From positions 1-38,654 of the forward strand of contig VGVR01000033.1 in assembly GCA_016873995.1 (NCBI GenBank): DNA of 38,654 nt, read 5' to 3'. A program made the position numbers and the translations under genes. Positions 27,301-35,345 of this stretch are shown piece by piece (the stretch's first letter is position 1; each line of letters begins with the position of its first letter). This DNA is from Gemmatimonadota bacterium. Its GTDB lineage: Bacteria > Gemmatimonadota > Gemmatimonadetes > Longimicrobiales > Gaopeijiaceae. The notes below the pieces were generated by a model. The model did no database searches. It saw only the letters and a list, made by a program, of their open reading frames with translations, and had not been told where the DNA came from.

Positions 27301-30050
27301 CGGTGCAGATCGCGCGAATGCGTCTCGTGGGATCCCGCTGGATCAAGCGTGCGGGCGAAGGCGTGCTCCTGGGCACGGCGGGCGACCTGTCCTCCGGACT
27401 GGGCCGTATCGAGATCTCGTCGGTCTCACGCGTGACCGAGGGTGCCGCGTACACCTCGCCGCCCGGCGTGCTGGAGGAGCTGGACAACCCGACCAGCGCG
27501 TTCGCCGGGCAGGGCATCGAGTTCAACGAGCGCTCGCTCGGCGTCGAGTTCGAGGACGTGCCCGCGGGGTTTCGCGCCGAGGTCTATCAGCGCTTCCCGC
27601 AGACGCCCCGCAACTTCCTCGCTTACGGCGAGCTCCGTCTCTGGGTCGTCGCGCGCGCGGGCGACTTCGGGTCCGGACGGCCCAACCAGTTCTTCCTCAA
27701 GATCGGCTCGGATACGGACAACTTCTATCTCTACCGCACGTCGCTGCCGGCGCCGGGGGGTGGCCCCGGGGTGTTGCCGTCGGACTGGCTGCCCGAGGTG
27801 CGCATCGACTTCGAGCGCTGGTACGCGCTTCGCCTCCAAGCCGAGACACTGGTGTCGCTCGGGCAGGCGGCTCCGGGGAGCCCCGTGGAAGTGTGGTCCC
27901 CTGACTCGGCGTACGCGGTCGTGCTCAACGACCGTGGCCGTGCGCCGAACCTCGCCGCGGTCCGCGAGATCTCGATGGGGGTGTGGAACGGCGGCTCGGT
28001 TCCGAGCTCGGGTGAGATCTGGATCGACGAGCTGCGCCTCGGGAATGCCGTGCGCGACCCGGGACTCGCCGGGTCGCTCGAGGTGGACCTCGGCGCGGGG
28101 GGCGTGCTCAGCTCGCGCCTGAGCCTCACCTCGAGGGGAGCGGCGTTCCGCCAACTGAGGGACGCCCCGACCTATCAGGGCGACCGAACCCTCACCTCGG
28201 TCACCACGCTCGCGCTCGACCGTTGGCTTCCGGCCGCGTGGGGGCTCGACATTCCCGTCACGCTCGAGCTGGACCGCGTGAGGCAGTCACCGCAGTTCCT
28301 CTCTGCCTCCGACATCCGCGCCGATCGCCTTAGTGCGCTCCGCCCCACCCAGGAGCGCCGCACGAGCGTCGGCGTGCGCATGCGCAAGAGCGCGCCCACC
28401 GCGAACCCTTGGATCGGCTTCGTGCTCGACGGACTCGACGCCCGCGCGTCGTACACGACGGCCGACGGCTCCAGCGTCACCACCGAGAGCGAGTCGAAGT
28501 CGTTCGACACAGGGCTCAGCTGGGTTCGCGAGCCGGATGCCCGCCAGGTCTCGGTCGTGCCGGGGTTCATGCGCGAGTTCCTGCGTGCGCTCCTCCCTGG
28601 ATTCCTGGAGGAGGGGCTGGTGGACGCGCAGCTCCGCCTCACACCCGAGCGCGTCTCCCTCGGTACCTCGTACCTCCGTCAGGACGCCCGCATCGAGCGC
28701 TTCGAGAGCATCCTCCGGCGCCCGGACGGTAGCGTGGCGCAGGCGACGCTCGTGCCGCGCGAGAGCATGCAGTCCGCCGCAGACCTCCGGCTCAGACCTT
28801 TCGGGCCGCTCACGGCCGACGTGGCGGTGCTCACCGTGCGCGACCTGCTCGATCCCGGCGAGGCCACGCCCAACCGCCGCATCGGGGAGCTGCTCCAGGG
28901 CGAGCGCGCCGCGCCGCTCGGGGTCGACCTGGGATGGGAGACGCAGCGCACCATACGCACCATCGTGGCGTACCGTCCGATCCTCTTCCCCTGGCTGCGC
29001 AACGACATCGACTGGACCACACAGTACCAGTCGGAGAGGAACACCAACTTCGTCGAGCGCACACCTTCTGGGGCGGATACACTGTATGCCCTCGCGCGCA
29101 GCGCGCGTGGCGAGCGCGACTGGGGAGCCACAGTGGCCCTCGACCCCGGCCGCGTCGGGGTGCCGTGGCTGGGCACCGTCCGGCCGCTGTCCGCCACCTA
29201 CCGCGACGGTGTCACCTCGCGCTTCGACCGCGATCCCATCGACCCGGGGCTCGGCTACCAGTTCGGGTGGGCCGACTCGAAAGTGTTCCGCGTGTCCAAT
29301 GCCGATACTGCCGCAACCCTCACCGAGCGCTACTCGTGGGACCTGGGTTCGGGCCTGTCACTCCCGGCGGGGGCAGGGGTCCAGGTCGGGTACGGGTGGG
29401 CGGACGGGACCACGCTCGATACGCGCAGCCGGCGGCGCACGGTGCTCGAGAGCTGGCCGCGGCTCCAGGCGAGCCTGCCCGCGTTCGCACCGCCCAGGTC
29501 GTGGGGCATCCGCTCCGTGCGCATCACGTCCGGGGTCACGCGCACCGTACGCACCATCGCGTTCGGGGGGCGCGCCGCGCAGAGTCGCCGCGACGAGGAC
29601 GTGTGGGTGCCCATCGACGTGTCGGTGACATGGGTGCGGACGCTGGTCACGTCGTACCAAGCGTCATTCCGCGTCGGCAACGGCAAGGACCCGACGGGGG
29701 AGACGGACAGCGACGAGGTCAGCCACCGGGTATCCCTCACGGCGCAGCTCCTGCCGCCTTCATGGCTGGGCAGCAGGCTCGACCGCCCCGTCAGCGTGTC
29801 CCTGCTGGGTGCGTACACGTCCGAGCGGGTCTGCCGCACGACCACTGCGGCCGGCGCGTGCGTGGCGTTCGTCGACCAGGCGGGGAGGACGCTCGGTCTC
29901 ACGTTCGACACCAGCATGCGCGGCGTGGCCGTCGGCCTGCAGGCGAGTGTCGACGACCGGCGTTCGTTCATCGGCCGGCGGACGGGCTCCACGCAGTTCT
30001 CGGTCGGAGTATTCGGTCAGCTCGAGCTCACCGGGGCGTCGCTCCAGTAG
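24342..30050 (+). CDS. sprA: SprA-like giant outer membrane beta-barrel protein (type IX secretion translocon homologue)
   Basis: The 1902-residue protein has a signal peptide (1-25, ending GGRVEAQQ). It follows the SprA plan: an N-terminal block (about 45-170) with RLHIDVDFDQAREF, INIFYQGEEGD, VGDVTFNLPRSRFL and GIPTGNFGFQAEG. Then come FVDDFD (684-688), EFLEFYVR (807-814), VSEDAF (828-833), an acidic calcium-like DLDADGILD loop, EISSVS (1024 onward) and an NERSLG segment (1062). The C-terminal third is barrel strands. In Bacteroidota SprA forms the 36-strand channel through which type IX substrates leave the cell. This version is shorter than the roughly 2400-residue Flavobacterium protein. 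No other type IX component is in the window. Identity is from remembered motif order, not a search. Confidence 0.85.
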   Translation: MPHRPHLYLMIALHAFLVAGGRVEAQQPGQQPDSTAGRFITDYANLGLQVRSRMELGGAWARFRPCDDQFSVTCNPGRLPQLSPEVLFGVRMDGTIADRLHIDVDFDQAREFGAANRINIFYQGEEGDALRRLEVGDVTFNLPRSRFLTEGIPTGNFGFQAEGRIGAIDVQTVWAQQRGDLNSRVFQLSGVGDQRGFVQQDSIVLDDADYVRGQFFFLVDPAELDRYPHVDALELDPASAPPWESPGDQPIQLYRLEDDPAYQQQVSGFIQADAEAGTGAGQVVESGWFRYLQEGVDYFVHPSGLWVALRSPLAREEMLAVTFITAAGDTVGDYNPERIHNAGGRPRLRLLKASGANHQPGRPTWDFEMHQVYRVSGSTDVEPASVALTVSLGELSAGRTFKRGPTGEDITFLRLFGLDEEAPTDALDASFLYRPATELFGADSPVQGAFIVFPTLRPFAEPPPLPSLGLSAAEVAQLLGDDANPRVYFEEDPFERDNAGRFRLTLGYRLLAEGVISSFSLGAFGIRDGSERISLGDRPLMRGVDYEIDYDVGQVRLLEPELLFASAPNAPVRATWEQRSLFQVSPTQVVGLRTHADLGGRGGIDLLGLYRSERSVVPRPVLGTEPGAALLSGLSGSYRADVNSLSGLLAALPGLRVEESSTLSVSGELAGSVSNPNTRDRAFVDDFDVASQLPVSLLSTDWQLGSAPTVRDGAEGVLPPVLDVGSSARLAWQHTWIEESVTGDSIGVHEGFFPRLDIDPQIRVAGSEVREPGLRLTLGAPRTGGGPGWRSLTTTLASNGLDLTKTEFLEFYVRAGAATNLVVDLGTVSEDAFFTDSLGNVNGGRIDGRSWGLGLLDQEADPRLGQIWSDATDALGVWRENCVAERGQIHRVGDPRANCTRQNGRPDSEDLDADGILDVGERHLRWVLTLDGTSPYVERTAAETGTGFQLVRVPIRGAATFVGGVLGEADLRAIRHLRVTATGSAGTVQIARMRLVGSRWIKRAGEGVLLGTAGDLSSGLGRIEISSVSRVTEGAAYTSPPGVLEELDNPTSAFAGQGIEFNERSLGVEFEDVPAGFRAEVYQRFPQTPRNFLAYGELRLWVVARAGDFGSGRPNQFFLKIGSDTDNFYLYRTSLPAPGGGPGVLPSDWLPEVRIDFERWYALRLQAETLVSLGQAAPGSPVEVWSPDSAYAVVLNDRGRAPNLAAVREISMGVWNGGSVPSSGEIWIDELRLGNAVRDPGLAGSLEVDLGAGGVLSSRLSLTSRGAAFRQLRDAPTYQGDRTLTSVTTLALDRWLPAAWGLDIPVTLELDRVRQSPQFLSASDIRADRLSALRPTQERRTSVGVRMRKSAPTANPWIGFVLDGLDARASYTTADGSSVTTESESKSFDTGLSWVREPDARQVSVVPGFMREFLRALLPGFLEEGLVDAQLRLTPERVSLGTSYLRQDARIERFESILRRPDGSVAQATLVPRESMQSAADLRLRPFGPLTADVAVLTVRDLLDPGEATPNRRIGELLQGERAAPLGVDLGWETQRTIRTIVAYRPILFPWLRNDIDWTTQYQSERNTNFVERTPSGADTLYALARSARGERDWGATVALDPGRVGVPWLGTVRPLSATYRDGVTSRFDRDPIDPGLGYQFGWADSKVFRVSNADTAATLTERYSWDLGSGLSLPAGAGVQVGYGWADGTTLDTRSRRRTVLESWPRLQASLPAFAPPRSWGIRSVRITSGVTRTVRTIAFGGRAAQSRRDEDVWVPIDVSVTWVRTLVTSYQASFRVGNGKDPTGETDSDEVSHRVSLTAQLLPPSWLGSRLDRPVSVSLLGAYTSERVCRTTTAAGACVAFVDQAGRTLGLTFDTSMRGVAVGLQASVDDRRSFIGRRTGSTQFSVGVFGQLELTGASLQ

Positions 30051-30087
30051 TCCGAGTAGTCCCAGGAGTCCCCAGTAGTCCCATCGC
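30048..30087 (+). repeat. Reiterated AGTAGTCC repeat on the sprA stop codon
   Basis: Four imperfect copies of a unit AGTAGTCCC, about nine bases long, run from the TAG stop codon of the sprA-like gene downstream. Similar GTAGTC-containing arrays sit on the stop codons at 34241 and 36501. Confidence 0.75.
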
Positions 30088-30126
30088 GCCATGCCGGCGC
30101 CCCACGCGGCGCGGCAGCGTGGTGTC

Positions 30127-30192
30127 ATGCATGCCGACGAGACGCGCGCGCTCAAGCGCGCGACCGTGATTCTGCTCGCCGTGAGCGCCGCC
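30127..30192 (+). pseudogene. N-terminal fragment of an interrupted exported-protein gene
   Basis: From ATG 30127 the frame reads MHADETRALKRATVILLAVSA, a short basic n-region followed by a hydrophobic core like a signal or anchor sequence. It then degenerates and stops about ten codons later. The same A-V-S-A residues (GCC GTG xxC GCC) recur at 31017-31028, directly before the body of the protein encoded at 31020-32183. I infer that this is the original N-terminus of that gene, separated from it by inserted DNA. Confidence 0.45.
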
Positions 30193-31019
30193 TGTTTGCC
30201 GCACTCGTGGCGATGGCCATGACCGGCCAACTGGAGGTGGTACTGAGTCCTACATACGTCAATGCGGGTCCCCGTGGTACATGAGCAATACGAGGGGGCG
30301 AGGAGTCGGCGTCCTCCCCGGCGCAGAGGTTCCAGATAGGAACATCTATCTCGGGGCACCGGGGCCGATGCGGAGACGGCGAACCGCGGCGCGGTTCGGC
30401 CTGGCAAAGCCGACCCCTTGTTGATATCAATGGCACTTCTCATGTGCGATCCCCGCCGGGGTGAGCAGGTGGAATGCCAAGCCCGCACGCGACGACGATC
30501 TGGCTGTCTTTGTCTGCCCTTACGTGGAGCGGCCGGTGAACGGAAAGGCAGTCCGGACCGCTGGCGACGGGCGCCACGACGGTGGGGACACCCGCTTCAC
30601 AGTCTTTGCTCGTACTTCGCGATGTTTCCGCCACACGTACCTCGTGTTTTTATCGAGTGGCTTACCGAGGTGGGCGACGTTGTGTACGACCCCTTCTCCG
30701 GACGGGGAACGGCGCCTCTGGAAGCATGTCGACTTGGGCGCATCGGCATTGGGTCTGACGCGAATCCACTCGCGTATGTGCTCACTGGCGCCAAGGTGGA
30801 CCCGCCGACGCTGAATCGAGTGCAGACTCGACTCGCCTACCTTAGAAAGCACCAGCCTCGAACTCGGGCCGCAGCGGCTCCAGACGATCTGGTGATGCTC
30901 TACACGCAGAAGGTTCTGCGACAGCTGTGCTGGCTCCGAGCTGAGCTCGACACGGAGGACCGAACCGACCGCTTCATCATGGCCGTCGTGCTCGGGATCA
31001 TGCACGCGAACTTCAAGCC
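30181..31019 (+). other. Probable inserted segment carrying a decayed DNA methyltransferase
   Basis: This block of about 840 bases is visibly less GC-rich than its neighbours and carries the methyltransferase remnant. It is flanked by near-identical GCCGTGxxCGCCG sequences (30178-30190 and 31017-31029). Inside are a 19-base palindrome, CGAACCGCG-G-CGCGGTTCG (30380-30398), and a 10-base palindrome TTGATATCAA (30421-30430). I see no transposase or integrase in it. Bases 30193-30460 show no convincing gene. Confidence 0.45.
30461..31019 (+). pseudogene. DNA (cytosine-N4/adenine-N6) methyltransferase remnant, frameshifted and 3'-truncated
   Basis: The first part reads in one frame (30461 to about 30600) and ends GDGRHDGGDTRFT. 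The continuation lies in another frame, from about 30598: HSLCSYFAMFPPHVPRVFIEW, then the SAM-binding motif I DPFSGRGTAPLEACRLGRIG and SDANPLAYVLTGAK. Joining DTRFT to HSL restores the block usual in this family, so a 2-base loss (or 1-base gain) near 30598-30601 broke the gene. The frame ends near GIMHANFKP at about 31016, before the catalytic PPY/PPF motif IV, so the product cannot methylate DNA. It is probably an orphan or restriction-linked enzyme acquired by transfer. Confidence 0.75.
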
Positions 31020-32183
31020 GTGTCCGCCGGCACGGTGGTGGGCGAGCTGGGGGCGCGTATGATCCGCGACCCTTCGGCGGCACCGGCAGTGTCGCTGCGC
31101 GACCTACAGCCGGCCTTGGATGGGAGCGCGAGCGCCCCGGGCTCGCTCGCGCAGAGCGAGGTCGTGCCGGCAGCGCGCCCGATGGCGATCGGCGGCGGGT
31201 CCATTTCGGCCGTGGGCTCCGAGGCGGGCTCCGACGCGATCACGGCGCTCACGTTCAACCCGGCGATCTTCTACGGATCCGATCGGTCGGGCGAGTCCGT
31301 GGCGAGGAACAGCCGGCTCGCGGACGTCACCATCTACTTCCCCATGGATGAGCTCGACCGGGATGCCGATGGCGGCATCGACTACTTCGGGGTGCAGCTG
31401 CGCGTGAACGTCACGGGGCTCGGAGCCGGCAGCGCGCTCTGGTCCGCGGCGGAGGGGCTCCGAGACCTGACCGTCATCGAGACCCGCGAGACGGAGCGCC
31501 TGGAGCTCGCGCTCCGCGGTATGCCAGCCGATCGGAGCGCCGCGTGTGTCGAGCAGGTCGGGCAAGCGGCCGCGCCGAGCGAAGCCGTCGTGGCGGCCTG
31601 CGGCGCGGACCTGCGCCCGGACCTCGACCTTCCGACGTACGAGGAGTTCCGGCAGTCGCTCGTGCCTCTCAAGGAGCAGGCGGACTCGCGCTACTTCGGG
31701 CTCGACGTGCGCATGGACTTCGGCGATCCCACCCTCGGCGGGGTGGCGAACGCGTCCGCGGTGTCGATCAATGCCGGCCTCGCACTCGGCAAGCAGTTCG
31801 TCGGGGCCGAGCCGCTGGCTCCATCGGCCGGGGTTCGGTTGCGGGGAGGGGTGCGCTACACGGACTCGCAGGATCTCGGCGAGACCGCGCTCTCCGCCGA
31901 CGCCGGACTCGGTTTCGTGCTGCGGCGGCCAGTCGACTACGACAAGGCCGTCACGCTCTCGAGCGGCTTCGAGCTCCGGTTCGGAGACGTGGACGAGGCG
32001 CTCGAGGGCGCGCTGCAGTCCGACTACGTGGCATTCCGGGCAGGGCTCTCCGTTCCGATCACCGCTCAGGCCGGCATCACGGTGAGCTTCGCCCAGCCGC
32101 TGGTCGGCGACGCCGTGTCGCAGACGCTCAGCGTTACCGGGGATTGGCGGCTCCTGCTGCCGCTGATTCCCGTGGAAGAGTGA
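31020..32183 (+). CDS. Probable outer-membrane or surface protein, N-terminally truncated
   Basis: The 387-residue frame has no signal peptide from its first start (GTG 31020, SAGTVVGELGARMIRD). The C-terminal half, however, is rich in barrel-like strands such as VSINAGLALGKQFV, VRLRGGVRYTDSQ, VTLSSGFELRFGD and AGITVSFAQPLV. A calcium-like DRDADGGIDYFG loop lies at about 118-130. Codon use is that of the host. The lack of an export signal and the adjoining methyltransferase debris suggest that the 5' end was displaced; the fragment at 30127-30192 would supply it. A later start at ATG 31059, after GGGGG, could still give a cytoplasmic product. I do not recognise a family. It directly follows sprA and may have been cotranscribed with it. 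Confidence 0.6.
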   Translation: MSAGTVVGELGARMIRDPSAAPAVSLRDLQPALDGSASAPGSLAQSEVVPAARPMAIGGGSISAVGSEAGSDAITALTFNPAIFYGSDRSGESVARNSRLADVTIYFPMDELDRDADGGIDYFGVQLRVNVTGLGAGSALWSAAEGLRDLTVIETRETERLELALRGMPADRSAACVEQVGQAAAPSEAVVAACGADLRPDLDLPTYEEFRQSLVPLKEQADSRYFGLDVRMDFGDPTLGGVANASAVSINAGLALGKQFVGAEPLAPSAGVRLRGGVRYTDSQDLGETALSADAGLGFVLRRPVDYDKAVTLSSGFELRFGDVDEALEGALQSDYVAFRAGLSVPITAQAGITVSFAQPLVGDAVSQTLSVTGDWRLLLPLIPVEE

Positions 32184-32193
32184 CGCCGCGCGG

Positions 32194-32505
32194 CTAGCTC
32201 GCGAACCAGACTGCCATGGCCGTAGCGATCGGCACGCCGGCCCAGAGCGCCGGGTGCGCCCACAGAGGCTTGAGCGCCCGCCGGACTTCGTCCATGCGGT
32301 GCTCGTTCAAGGCGATCGCCAGGCGACCTTCGGCGTCGGTGCGCCCTTCGATCAGGCGGTCCCTGAGCAGCTCGTTCACCGCTTCCTGGTAGCGAAAAGG
32401 TGCGCCGCTGTAACCGGAGATGTCGGCGGGTCGGACGAAGGAGAATGGTGTGCCCGGCTCGTGCGCCAGGGCGAGGTCGCGAAGGATGCGCTTCTTGGTG
32501 GACAT
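32194..32505 (-). CDS. Small protein with winged-helix-like domain and C-terminal membrane anchor
   Basis: The 103-residue protein starts at ATG 32503-32505 (MSTKKRILRDLALAHEPG). Residues about 5-75 look like a small winged-helix fold: FSFVRPADISGYSGAPFRYQ then EAVNELLRDRLIEGR and a beta hairpin RLAIALNEHR. Residues about 86-102 (ALWAGVPIATAMAVWFAS) form one transmembrane segment, so it would be tail-anchored. No family is recognised, and it could be a DNA-binding or protein-binding adaptor at the membrane. A longer frame upstream adds 16 residues without support. Confidence 0.55.
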   Translation of the reverse strand: MSTKKRILRDLALAHEPGTPFSFVRPADISGYSGAPFRYQEAVNELLRDRLIEGRTDAEGRLAIALNEHRMDEVRRALKPLWAHPALWAGVPIATAMAVWFAS

Positions 32506-32601
32506 GGGTCGTAGGGTTGTCGTGGGTCTGAGCATCCCTACGAGCCTCGTCATGCAATTGTTGCGCGAGGGCCGGGCATGCCGGCCAGGCGATACGTCGC
32601 G

Positions 32602-32697
32602 GGCGGTGACCCCATGCTCCTCCCCGGAGAGTGAGTCCCCCGCCTACCACCCTGCTGGACGAGCGGGCTCGAAGGGGAGGAGCATGGGGTCGCCGCC
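32602..32697 (-). terminator. Long inverted repeat behind ahcY
   Basis: GACCCCATGCTCCTCCCC (32608-32625) and its exact reverse complement (32674-32691) enclose 48 bases. With one G-U pair the stem extends to 32602-32625 and 32674-32697. It begins five bases after the ahcY stop on the minus strand. The stem is far longer than a usual terminator, and the loop is large. Termination, 3'-end protection of the mRNA, or a small repeat element are all possible. Confidence 0.5.
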
Positions 32698-32702
32698 GGC
32701 CT

Positions 32703-34190
<1,488 letters not shown>

Positions 34191-34224
34191 GGCGTGTAGA
34201 GTGTTGTCTGGGTTCGATGGCGGG

Positions 34225-34256
34225 AGGAGCTACGCACTGACTACGGACTGACTGCG
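34225..34256 (-). repeat. Reiterated CAGTnCGTAG repeat on the regulator stop codon
   Basis: On the minus strand two copies of CAGTxCGTAG follow a GCAGT and run across the TAG stop of the regulator gene (34241-34243). The core GTAGTC is shared with the arrays at 30048 and 36501. Confidence 0.6.
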
Positions 34257-35188
34257 GAAGCGAGGAAGAGCAGAGGGCCGTGCGAGTCACGAGCGGGTGG
34301 AAGCTGCACGACGCGCGCGGAGGCGAAGCCGGCAGCCTCGAGCCAAGCGTGCATGTGCTCGGGCTCGAAGCCGGGCCAGACGTGGCCCATCTCTTCGGCG
34401 TACCAGGGCCCGCGGTCGTGGGTGCGCATGTCGAGCAGGACGAGGTGTCCGCCGGAGCGGAGGGCTCGCCGAACTTCGGTGAGGACGGCCAGCGGGTCGA
34501 CGACGTAGTGGAGCACGAGGGCCATCACGGCCAAGTCCAATTCGCCATCGCGGACAGGGAGCCGCTCGAGCTCGCCCTGTCGCAGCTCCACGTTCGCGTG
34601 TGCAGCCAGACGGAGCGCCGCTGCAGCGAGCATCTGGTCGGAGCGATCCACGCCGATCACTCGGCGGGCGAACGGAGCGAGAGTCTCGGCCAAGGCACCG
34701 GTGCCCACGCCGAGGTCGGCGATCGTCCACTCCTCGCGGATGAGCCCGAGCAGCGGCAGCAGGCTCGCGGTCGAGCCGAAGAGCTGCTCGCGCACTTCGT
34801 CCCAGCGTTCGGCCGCGTGGGCGAAGAACTCGGCGGAGCGGAGGCGGCGGCGCTCGAGCACGCCGCGCGCGCGCTCGGCGTCCACCGCGTAGATGCCGCC
34901 ATCCCCGATTTGCTCACGCACGATGCGCCAGAGCGCGCGAGCCGGCTCATCCAGCTCGGGGGCGAGGCGGTAGTGGCGGTTGCGCCACTCGGCCCGCGCC
35001 TCCACCCACCCCTCGGCGGCGAGCGTCTTGAGGTGACGGCTCACGGTGGGCTGGGAAGCCTGGAGCACCGACGCGAGCTCGGTCACCGTGAGCTCGCTCC
35101 GCTCCAGCAGGGCGAGGATTCGGCAGCGGGTTTCGTCCCCGAGCGCGCTCAGGCGCTCCAGGATCGGCGGGGCAGTCGTCGTATTCAT
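34241..35188 (-). CDS. ArsR-family regulator with SAM-binding methyltransferase domain, SahR-like
   Basis: The 315-residue protein starts at ATG 35186-35188 (MNTTTAPPILERLSALGDE); an in-frame ATG at 35206 adds six residues. Residues about 8-75 are an ArsR winged helix (TVTELASVLQASQPTVSRHL), with no metal-binding cysteine pair. Residues about 150-300 are a class I methyltransferase fold with motif I ADLGVGTGALAETL and VIGVDRSDQML. This architecture is that of SahR, which in Proteobacteria senses S-adenosylhomocysteine and represses methionine-cycle genes. Its position directly before ahcY makes that role likely here, with the methyltransferase fold used as a sensor. Catalytic activity cannot be excluded. 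Confidence 0.85.
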   Translation of the reverse strand: MNTTTAPPILERLSALGDETRCRILALLERSELTVTELASVLQASQPTVSRHLKTLAAEGWVEARAEWRNRHYRLAPELDEPARALWRIVREQIGDGGIYAVDAERARGVLERRRLRSAEFFAHAAERWDEVREQLFGSTASLLPLLGLIREEWTIADLGVGTGALAETLAPFARRVIGVDRSDQMLAAAALRLAAHANVELRQGELERLPVRDGELDLAVMALVLHYVVDPLAVLTEVRRALRSGGHLVLLDMRTHDRGPWYAEEMGHVWPGFEPEHMHAWLEAAGFASARVVQLPPARDSHGPLLFLASAVSP

Positions 35189-35195
35189 GGTTGCG

Positions 35196-35209
35196 CATAC
35201 GAACATATG
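35196..35209. promoter_or_regulatory. Candidate operator of the SahR-like regulator
   Basis: CATA (35196-35199) and TATG (35206-35209) form an inverted repeat with a six-base spacer, in an AT-rich patch 8 to 21 bases upstream of the regulator ATG. ArsR-type repressors bind such imperfect palindromes over their own start. Only four bases per arm match, so this is tentative. Confidence 0.3.
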
Positions 35210-35345
35210 GCGCTTTCTGCGCCACGCCAAGGGGGCTGTTTGCGGCGTGTCGGGAACCTTTGCCGGCCTGCGACGCATCATTACCTTGCATCCCGACTTT
35301 CGACGTCGCCCTCCCCCCACGTCAGCCTTAATCTCGGAGCAGGGA

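Noticed and set aside
30152-30436. 94-codon minus-strand frame in the damaged region
   Set aside because: It has no family resemblance and no ribosome binding site, and it spans the proposed insert junction.
32194-32553. Longer start for the small winged-helix-like protein
   Set aside because: The 16 extra residues have no ribosome binding site and look unlike a protein N-terminus; the ATG at 32505 fits better.
34191-34240. SAH riboswitch before ahcY
   Set aside because: The 50-base gap is too short and shows none of the conserved core. Control is more likely through the upstream regulator gene.
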